From JBFIHF01 sp964411125 (GTDB lineage Bacteria > Myxococcota_A > Bradymonadia > Bradymonadales > Bradymonadaceae), in assembly GCA_964411125.1 (NCBI GenBank), contig CAYPJU010000017.1, positions 1 through 64,000 on the forward strand: 64,000 nucleotides of DNA, read 5' to 3'. Position 1 is the first letter of the stretch. Each line of letters starts with the position of its first letter. The position numbers and the translations under genes were made by a program. Shown here in pieces: positions 58,140-64,000 of this stretch. The notes beneath the pieces are model-generated. The model saw nothing but the letters and a program-made list of their open reading frames with translations. It ran no database searches and was not told where the DNA came from.

Positions 58140-59204
58140 ACGACGGTCGTGGCGTCGACGACGCCACGCCACGACGAGTCCTACCAAAGCGAGGAAACTC
58201 GCCGTCGGGGTGGAGGGCGCGTGGGGGCCGGTGCTGCATCCGAAGATGGACTGGAAGAACGGCTTCGCGGGGTCGGTCTCGGCGATCGGCAGCCACTCCG
58301 ACTCACAGAAGTCGTTGTCGAAATCGCACCCCGCTTCATACGTCATCCATTTGTCCATGACCTCCGGTAGCGCAGACGGCTGGCCCTCGCGGGTCGACCG
58401 GTAGAACGCCGTGAACATTTCGCGGGTAGCGCGCTCCGCGACCTCGGCGATCTCGGAAGCGTCTTCGTTGCAGCGGTCCATCGCCGCGCTGTGAGCGAGT
58501 CCGTCGCGCTCGGCCTCGAGCTCGCCGCGTGTCGCCTCCGCGAAGTTCATGACGTGGAGGATGGTGGTGAGGTCCTCGCTTCGGATCGTATGCGAGAAGG
58601 AGTCCTGCAGCGTGTGGGCCGCGAACCCGAGGTGGAACGCGGGGCCCCACAGCGTGAGCTCGACCTCGCCGTAGTACTCCACGAACACGGTTCGCTTCAT
58701 GTTCTGCTGTTCCTGGGGGCCGTCGAGCAGAGCTGCCGCCGTGTCGAGCTGTCGTTGTATCGTCGCGCGGGCTCCTTCCACGGCGCGTTGATTGCCTTCC
58801 TCGTAGTCGTCGGTGGGTTTTCGAAGGGCGTGGTTGTACTGCTCGTCCGACTCCACGTGGGCGCCCCGAATCTCCGCGGAGTTGGTGAAAACGTAGCCGC
58901 GAGTATCGGGCCAACGTGAGCCGACGACGAGGCTGGTCAGCAGGTAGCGTTCTTTCGGGGAGTTCCACTCGATGCCGAGCTCGACCAGGATCGACTCGGA
59001 GATCGCCTCGTAGTTGTCGTCCTCGGGGATCGTGACCTCGTCGCCGATCGAGAAGCGGTCGGAGAACGACTCGTCAGCGGCCCGAGCCGAGATGACTTCG
59101 TGGCAACCCTCCGAAAAACCGGTCTGGATTTCGTACGCCAGGGCGTCCGCTGTGGCGAACGGCAACAGGAAGGCGGTCAGGAGGCGAATCTTCGTCGGAC
59201 TCAT
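58134..59204 (-). CDS. Phospholipase-C-like exported protein with MYXO-CTERM-like tail
   Basis: 356 residues with signal peptide (cleavage near ALAYE). The sequence HLGFAAHTLQDSFSHT resembles the zinc-dependent phospholipase C family (several His and an Asp as zinc ligands). The last 32 residues are a Cys-containing Gly/Ser/Thr-rich linker (GCSTGPHAPST), a hydrophobic helix (ASFLALVGLVVAW) and a basic cluster (RRRRHDRR), the layout of the MYXO-CTERM anchor used in Myxococcota. Upstream ATGA overlap with the barrel-like gene. Confidence 0.75.
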   Translation of the reverse strand: MSPTKIRLLTAFLLPFATADALAYEIQTGFSEGCHEVISARAADESFSDRFSIGDEVTIPEDDNYEAISESILVELGIEWNSPKERYLLTSLVVGSRWPDTRGYVFTNSAEIRGAHVESDEQYNHALRKPTDDYEEGNQRAVEGARATIQRQLDTAAALLDGPQEQQNMKRTVFVEYYGEVELTLWGPAFHLGFAAHTLQDSFSHTIRSEDLTTILHVMNFAEATRGELEAERDGLAHSAAMDRCNEDASEIAEVAERATREMFTAFYRSTREGQPSALPEVMDKWMTYEAGCDFDNDFCESEWLPIAETDPAKPFFQSIFGCSTGPHAPSTPTASFLALVGLVVAWRRRRHDRRS

Positions 59205-59767
59205 TGGAACTCCAGCGCGATGACGGCCTGGTACTCGAGCTTGGTGAGCCGTTCACCTCGAGTGACGGGCTGCATCACCATGAAGGTGACGGGGTTCAGC
59301 TCGAGGGCGAGGCTTTCGGAGAGTCCCCACCGCAGGCCTCCGGGACGGATGTTCGCGTACCAACCGGTGGTTCCCGCGGGGTCGAGGACCGTGTCGAAGA
59401 GCAGGGTGGAAGTGCCTCCGGCGAGGCTGATGCGGACCTGTCCGTCGTGAAAGCGGTACTCTCCACCGACCCCGATGTTGAGAACCCCGGCAGAAAAGTC
59501 GCGCCGTATCCCCGTCGCAAACCACGCGGCCTGACCGATCTCGCCGAAGGCGCCCCACCGGCCCCATCGCCATCCGGCTCGGCCCGCATACCCGACACCG
59601 CCGGAGACGAGCTGGTCGTTCGGATTGTCGGTCACGACCGCGAGGTGGCTGTCGAGCTGGGCGAAGAAGTCGTCGTCGTAGAGGTCGTAGTCCTGGGCCG
59701 AGGCGACGGCGGGAAGCATCGCCAAAGCGGACGCGACCAGCGTAGGGAGGAGGGCCTCAAAATTCAT
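59201..59767 (-). CDS. Exported beta-barrel-like protein (paralogue A)
   Basis: 188 residues with signal peptide (cleavage near ASAQD), then alternating hydrophobic/aromatic strands (WRWGRWGAFGEIGQAAW; VRISLAGGTSTLLFDT; ALELNPVTFMVMQPV) like a small outer-membrane barrel. It is a paralogue of the upstream protein: both have STLLF[DE]T and SL[AT]LE at the same places. ATG at 59767, inside the upstream gene's last eleven bases; a TTG six bases further up is weaker. Ends in ATGA overlap with the phospholipase-like gene. Confidence 0.72.
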   Translation of the reverse strand: MNFEALLPTLVASALAMLPAVASAQDYDLYDDDFFAQLDSHLAVVTDNPNDQLVSGGVGYAGRAGWRWGRWGAFGEIGQAAWFATGIRRDFSAGVLNIGVGGEYRFHDGQVRISLAGGTSTLLFDTVLDPAGTTGWYANIRPGGLRWGLSESLALELNPVTFMVMQPVTRGERLTKLEYQAVIALEFQ

Positions 59768-60296
59768 AGCCAACCCCCACGACGCTACGGAATGCGGCCT
59801 GAAACAGCGGGATGCCGTCCAGAACCGGCGCCATGATCTCGAAGTTGAGCGGCTCCGCCTCCAAGGTGAGGCTCTCGGTGAGCGGCAACCTCAGACCGAG
59901 GGGCGTGAGCCCGAGGTATAGGCCAGTATGCCCGGCGGGCGCTGCTTCCGTTTCGAAGAGCAATGTCGACGTGCCGATGGCGATCGCGTGCCGCCCGCGA
60001 TCCTTGAACGAGGTCACCGCGGCTTCGGCCGCGATGTTGAGCACCGAATTGGTACCGTCCGCCGGATAGAGGACCCAGAAGTTGTGGTTCGCGACGAGGC
60101 CGAGCTCGAACCAGTCCCAGCGGTAGCCGGCTGTCCCTCCGTAGCCGAAGGTCCCGGGGCGAGGCTCCCCCGTGGCCCAGGATGCCAGGAACGATCCCCC
60201 CGTCTTGATCTGAACGAATGGGCTGTCATCGGCACGCGCGGCGGCGGGAATCGAGAGGGCGGCCACCGTGAGGGCCGCCAGCAGAGTTCGTAGCAT
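59757..60296 (-). CDS. Exported beta-barrel-like protein (paralogue B)
   Basis: 179 residues, signal peptide (cleavage near AAARADD) followed by strand-like repeats (GYRWDWFELGLVANHNFWVLY; HAIAIGTSTLLFETE; LTLEAEPLNFEIM), related to the next gene. AGGA eight bases before ATG 60296 supports this start; another in-frame ATG lies at 60314. The three genes (two barrel-like proteins and the phospholipase-like protein) overlap and form an operon, which suggests a joint envelope role. Confidence 0.7.
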   Translation of the reverse strand: MLRTLLAALTVAALSIPAAARADDSPFVQIKTGGSFLASWATGEPRPGTFGYGGTAGYRWDWFELGLVANHNFWVLYPADGTNSVLNIAAEAAVTSFKDRGRHAIAIGTSTLLFETEAAPAGHTGLYLGLTPLGLRLPLTESLTLEAEPLNFEIMAPVLDGIPLFQAAFRSVVGVGYEF

Positions 60297-60426
60297 CGAA
60301 GAAATCCTGGGCATTCAATCCAATAGATGATCGCAAGCTACCCACGCCGAGGAGCCGGACAACCGGTCGGCTCCAGGCTCGATGCCAAAGTTCGAGACGT
60401 CGGTGAGCGAGTCTCGGGCCGCGCGT

Positions 60427-61086
60427 CTACCAGGGGAGCTGCTCGCCGTTCTGGTGCCAGAACTCGCCGGTCGATTCGAGGGAGAGGTCCTCCATCCGGG
60501 CGATGAGTCCCTTTGCGGCTTCGTCGGGATCGATGTGACCGCTGTTGTTCGTCATGTCGGTGCGGACGTAGCCGGGGTGGAGGAGCCTCACCGCGACGCC
60601 GTCGCCCTCGAGGTCGTTGGCGAGCGACTTCCCGGCCGCGTTGAGCGCCGCCTTCGACATTCGGTACGCGTAGCTGCCTCCCGACGTGTTGTCCTCGATC
60701 GAGCCCATGCGGCTTGTGACGAGACCGACCTTCGCGCCGTCTCCGAGCTTGTCCCTCAGCGCCGCGGTCACGCGAAGAGGGCCAACGGCGTTGATGGAGA
60801 AGAGCTTCTCCACCGTATCGAACTGTGGACGATCGAGGGTGGTCTGCTCGAGGACGCCGGCGACGACCAGCAGCCAGTCGATCGGTTCGTCGAGGTGTTT
60901 CGCGAGCTCCGCGACCGCTTCGTCCGACCTCACGTCCACCCCCTCGACGACTTCGACGTCGAGCTCCCGCAGATCGTCGGAGGCGACGCGGCACGTCGCG
61001 ACGACGCGGTGCCCCTTCTCGACGAGCTGTTTGCAGAGTTCGAGTCCGATTCCGCGATTCGATCCGACGACGACTGTGGTGGGCAT
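60427..61086 (-). CDS. Short-chain dehydrogenase, C-factor-like
   Basis: 219-residue classical SDR. The NAD(P) motif is GSNRGIG (8-14), the NAG-like motif is VVAGVLE, and YAYRMSK is the catalytic YxxxK. Size and sequence around TSRMGSIEDN match the CsgA/C-factor-like SDR group, best known from Myxococcus development, but most homologues are metabolic. No signal peptide. ATG at 61086. Confidence 0.88.
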   Translation of the reverse strand: MPTTVVVGSNRGIGLELCKQLVEKGHRVVATCRVASDDLRELDVEVVEGVDVRSDEAVAELAKHLDEPIDWLLVVAGVLEQTTLDRPQFDTVEKLFSINAVGPLRVTAALRDKLGDGAKVGLVTSRMGSIEDNTSGGSYAYRMSKAALNAAGKSLANDLEGDGVAVRLLHPGYVRTDMTNNSGHIDPDEAAKGLIARMEDLSLESTGEFWHQNGEQLPW

Positions 61087-61140
61087 GCGCTACTCCGTGG
61101 CAGGGGTTGGGTGGAGCGCCAACCTATTCACGTTTCGCGC

Positions 61141-61180
61141 AAAACGAAGCGGCCCGCGCGCCGGTATCGACGCGCGGGCC
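61141..61180 (-). terminator. Intrinsic terminator-like hairpin
   Basis: A perfect ten-base stem (GGCCCGCGCG at 61151-61160 with CGCGCGGGCC at 61171-61180) around a ten-base loop. On the minus strand it is followed by GCTTCGTTTT. It lies 22 bases after the stop of the NNG-repeat lipoprotein gene. The T-tract is short. Confidence 0.6.
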
Positions 61181-61201
61181 TCGGGGGTCGGAAAGGGGAG
61201 T

Positions 61202-61873
61202 TCAGCGGGTCAGCTCGAACACACCGTTCGTGATCTCTTTGGTGGTCGCGCCATCGCTCGCCGAAGCGGTGAAGGTGCCCACGACCGCATCGCCAGCGTT
61301 GGAGCCGCCTGCAGTGACCTCGATCGTGCACGTCTGGTCGGCGATCCAGTTGGTGATGAGCTGACCGTTCAGCTCGCTGTACCAGACTTGGACGTCGTCG
61401 TTCGCGCAGTCGTAGGACGCGACCTCGGTGTTCGGCAACGTGATGCGGAAGATCTGGACCGGCGAGGACTCGTCCCCCGTCGTCTTTCGCAGCTGGACGT
61501 TGGGGTCCATCGGTTCGACGCCACCCTCGGCCGCGTCGGCGACCACCGAGGTGCCATCGACGTCCGCCGAGATGAAATCGACGCTTCCCCCGGTCGTGCC
61601 GTTGTTGGTTCCGGCCGTGCCGTTGTTTCCGGCAGTCGTGCCGTTGTTCGACCCGGCCGTGCCGTTGTTCCCCGCGGTCGTGCCGTTGTTCGACCCGGCG
61701 GTGCCGTTGTTCCCGGCGGAGGTCCCGTTGTTCGAACCTGCGGTTCCGTTGTTGCTGGCGGTCCCGTTGTTGGAGCCTGCCGTGCCGTTGTTCGTGGCGC
61801 CATTGTTGTCGCCACCGCTACACCCCACGCCGAGCGCGAGCGCGGCACAGGCAAAAATCGATCGGTACTTCAT
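61202..61873 (-). CDS. NNG-repeat lipoprotein
   Basis: 223-residue lipoprotein (lipobox GVGC18). Residues 23-94 are eleven NNG units separated by T/A/S/G residues (NNGTAGS type), an unstructured spacer pushing the domain away from the membrane. The C-terminal ~120 residues are a beta-rich domain with two Cys (C154, C181), suggesting a disulphide. No enzymatic motif. AGGA eight bases before ATG. A terminator-like hairpin follows the stop. Confidence 0.82.
   Translation of the reverse strand: MKYRSIFACAALALGVGCSGGDNNGATNNGTAGSNNGTASNNGTAGSNNGTSAGNNGTAGSNNGTTAGNNGTAGSNNGTTAGNNGTAGTNNGTTGGSVDFISADVDGTSVVADAAEGGVEPMDPNVQLRKTTGDESSPVQIFRITLPNTEVASYDCANDDVQVWYSELNGQLITNWIADQTCTIEVTAGGSNAGDAVVGTFTASASDGATTKEITNGVFELTR
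61592..61807 (-). repeat. Tandem repeat encoding NNG(T/A/S) units
   Basis: Eleven copies of an Asn-Asn-Gly codon triplet separated by short Thr/Ala/Ser/Gly stretches, with long near-identical 36-42-base blocks. Repeat-number change would be in frame. The encoded linker resembles spacers of other lipoproteins in this window. Confidence 0.85.
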
Positions 61874-61979
61874 GAGCGAATCCTGTTCGGTGTTGTGAAG
61901 GTCGGGAAAATCCCGGCGGGCAACCTACACGAAAGCGGATCGCGGTGCGAGCATCGCGCCGCAGACCCGCACGCACCGG

Positions 61980-64000
61980 CTACTTCAGGCGGACGACCCA
62001 CGTCGTGAGCGAGTACGCCTCCCAGAGGTCTTCGTCGATGTCGCGGTAGCTGAAGCGCTCGTACTCGTGGCCTCCGTCGACGCGCACGCCCACGATCGTG
62101 AGATAGAGCGAACCTCCGGGGAACGGATTCGGACGCTCGGCCGCCGGCAGCCCGGAGAAATCGGGGAACTCCGGAAGTTTGAGGCTCGTGGTGTCGCCCG
62201 GGACGATGAAGGTCCACACCGGGATCCCCATCGCGTTTCGCAGCACGATGTACTGAAAATCCGCGCGGTACGGTCCGGCGGCCTGAAACCGAATGACACC
62301 GTCCTGCACCGTCCCACCGGGGAGGGGTGACAGGGGTTCGGGCACGTCGAGGAGCACCGGGAGCTCGACGGGCCGCGCCACCTGGGTGACATTTCGTTTC
62401 GTCGCCTGGCTCAACGGCGCTCCGAAGTTCGTGTACGCGCCACCGACCGCCGTGAAAGAGATGTCGGCGATGTCGCCCGCCAGCGCCGGCTGGCCGCCGA
62501 CGGACACCAGCGAGCCGAAGCCCTGGCCGAACGAGGGTGAGAGGAAGAAGCCTTCGAACCCGAAGTCCCAGTAGACCTCGACGACGTTCTGGTTCGGACC
62601 CGTCGGGGCGTAGGGGGCATTGATCAGCTTGTAGACGTGGGTCTGGTCGAGCGGGACGTCACACAACAGGTCGATCTCGAGCTCGTCCTGGTCCGCGACG
62701 AACACGAAGCGCTCGACCGCCATGAACTGAGGCGTGAAGGTGTCGGTGGGCTGATGGTACGAGCCGCAGAGGCCGACCACAGCCATGTCGCCGATGCGGG
62801 TCCTGATGCGGTAGCGGCCTTCACCCACGACGATGGCGTCGGGGCCCGCCGGAGGGTTGCTGCCATAGATCGTCGGAGTGGTCGTGGCGACCACTGCCAT
62901 GTCGTAGGTGGCGCTGTCCGCGGGATCGGACAACTTCCCCGTCGCGCGGATCGTCCCGCTGATCGTACCGAACGGTGGGGGTTCGATCGCTCCTCCCCCG
63001 CTCGCGGGGTCGGTGCGGTTCAGAAAGAGGGTGACGTTTTCGGCGTCGACCGTGGTGATCGTCGCGCTCGAGTAGCCCGCCGCGGTCGCGGTCGTCGTCT
63101 GCGAGCCGAGGACCTCGGGCCCCGAGAGGGTCACCTGGCCGTTCGCGTCGGTCCAGCCTTGAAACGGGGTGTCCGAGCGTGTCGACAGCATGACGAACGC
63201 GTTCGGAATCGGCCCGCCCCCCAGCGCGAAGACCGTCACGTTCACCGACCCCTCGACGCCGCCACCACTGGCGCCGCCGAAACGCGAAGCGGGATCGAAA
63301 TACTGGTAGGTGTACGGGGCGAGCACTGCCATCGAACCGGCCGATACCTCGATGACGGCTTCGCCGGGCGCGTGAGCGGGCGTGCGGAAGGTGAGGGTGT
63401 TCTGGTCGACCCGCCGGACATCCGACCCGGCGGCCCCGTCCACGGTCACGCCGACTTCGCCGACGAACCCCCGCCCGCGAACCTCGACGTACGTACCGCC
63501 CGCGATCGCGCCGCGCACGGGTGAGAAGCCCCAGACCTCGAGCACGCTCTCGTAGGTGAAGGCGTCTTCGAGTGAGGCATCGAGGCTGCCGCGGAACACG
63601 TCGATGTCGACCGTACCGGCGGTATGCGGCGGTGTCGTGAGCGAGATCTCCGTGTCGCTCGACACGCTGAAATCGGCGGGGACGCCGCCGACGAGGACCG
63701 TTTCGGCGTCGACGAACCCGCTGCCGCGAAGCACGACTGTCGTGCCCCCGGTCGCGGGGCCACGGTCGGGTGCGGCCGAAGTGAGCCGGAGGTCACGCTC
63801 GTAGGAGTAGGCCGCCGGCAAGGTCGACAGCGCCGATCCTCCGGAGACGAGGGCGACGTCCACCGGTCCCTCCGACCCCGCAGGGACGGTGACGTCCGCC
63901 CACGACGGGGTGGCTGTGACGACGCTCGCGACAGCGCCGCCGAACTGGATCGACGTTCCGGAGCCGGCGAGCCCCCAGCCGATGACGCGCACGACGTTGC
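61980..64000 (-). CDS. IPT/TIG-domain protein (5' end beyond window)
   Basis: At least 672 residues; the reading frame stays open to the window edge, so the start is outside. At least three IPT/TIG (immunoglobulin-like) domains are seen near the N-terminal side, each with a GGTTVVLRGSGF-like core. A carboxypeptidase-regulatory-like beta domain follows (GSVNVTVFALGGGPIPNAFVMLST), then a region of unknown fold. Proteins with these domains are usually large surface adhesins or extracellular enzymes. The GTG at 63992 is probably internal. Confidence 0.8.
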   Translation of the reverse strand, partial: NVVRVIGWGLAGSGTSIQFGGAVASVVTATPSWADVTVPAGSEGPVDVALVSGGSALSTLPAAYSYERDLRLTSAAPDRGPATGGTTVVLRGSGFVDAETVLVGGVPADFSVSSDTEISLTTPPHTAGTVDIDVFRGSLDASLEDAFTYESVLEVWGFSPVRGAIAGGTYVEVRGRGFVGEVGVTVDGAAGSDVRRVDQNTLTFRTPAHAPGEAVIEVSAGSMAVLAPYTYQYFDPASRFGGASGGGVEGSVNVTVFALGGGPIPNAFVMLSTRSDTPFQGWTDANGQVTLSGPEVLGSQTTTATAAGYSSATITTVDAENVTLFLNRTDPASGGGAIEPPPFGTISGTIRATGKLSDPADSATYDMAVVATTTPTIYGSNPPAGPDAIVVGEGRYRIRTRIGDMAVVGLCGSYHQPTDTFTPQFMAVERFVFVADQDELEIDLLCDVPLDQTHVYKLINAPYAPTGPNQNVVEVYWDFGFEGFFLSPSFGQGFGSLVSVGGQPALAGDIADISFTAVGGAYTNFGAPLSQATKRNVTQVARPVELPVLLDVPEPLSPLPGGTVQDGVIRFQAAGPYRADFQYIVLRNAMGIPVWTFIVPGDTTSLKLPEFPDFSGLPAAERPNPFPGGSLYLTIVGVRVDGGHEYERFSYRDIDEDLWEAYSLTTWVVRLK

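Overview
This is a GC-rich, gene-dense Gram-negative chromosome segment. The likely source is the former Deltaproteobacteria (Myxococcota or Bradymonadales-like). The grounds are eukaryotic-type Ser/Thr kinases with fused sensor modules, about fifteen lipoprotein signal peptides among roughly fifty genes, Cys-rich and Asn-Asn-Gly-rich secreted proteins, a MYXO-CTERM-like C-terminus, and an RND/TolC envelope system. The lineage is inferred from gene content only. No tRNA, rRNA, CRISPR array, insertion sequence or prophage was seen. A run of exactly 100 N (40533-40632) marks a scaffold gap inside a gene.

Layout. 0.1-6.8 kb (+): a kinase/ATPase/TPR signalling protein, then a peptidoglycan glycosyltransferase with a very long periplasmic N-terminus. 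6.8-17.2 kb (-): an MFS transporter, a triple zinc-ribbon protein, a lamin-tail-domain lipoprotein, a TPR membrane protein, a zinc-ribbon Ser/Thr kinase, a hydrolase-fold lipoprotein lacking its nucleophile serine, an HD phosphohydrolase and a [2Fe-2S] ferredoxin. A ferredoxin reductase is encoded divergently (17.3-18.5 kb). 18.5-22.5 kb (-): a CcmH-like protein, an M61 peptidase, an SDR-type reductase and a Cys-rich lipoprotein. 22.6-30.4 kb (-): a heavy-metal efflux operon (BlaI-type repressor, M56 metalloprotease sensor, TolC, membrane fusion protein, RND pump, metal-binding lipoprotein), joined mostly by stop/start overlaps and preceded by a perfect 23-bp palindrome.

30.6-38.6 kb: a Cys-rich lipoprotein, a LysR regulator, pantothenate kinase and an RmlD-like reductase. 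These are followed by a co-translated pair: a double D-Ala-D-Ala-ligase-type ATP-grasp protein and a DmpA-type aminopeptidase. 38.5-41.5 kb (-): two lipoproteins, one with a caspase-like His/Cys pair and one a di-haem peroxidase, each preceded by a near-consensus sigma-54 promoter. 41.6-47.4 kb (+): a membrane protein, two hexad-repeat fibre-like proteins, a kelch lipoprotein, a small lipoprotein and a DUF4174 protein. 47.4-64 kb: mostly secreted or envelope proteins (M19-like dipeptidase, BNR propeller, M64 peptidase, intradiol-dioxygenase-fold protein, phospholipase-C-like protein with two barrel-like partners, an NNG-repeat lipoprotein and an IPT/TIG protein cut by the window edge), plus a DUF4272 protein, a CNNM/CBS transporter, a PDZ protein and an SDR.

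The most promising parts are the double ATP-grasp plus DmpA pair (35476-38561), the protease-controlled metal efflux operon with a Cys/His-rich sensor loop, and the sigma-54-linked caspase-like lipoprotein and peroxidase.
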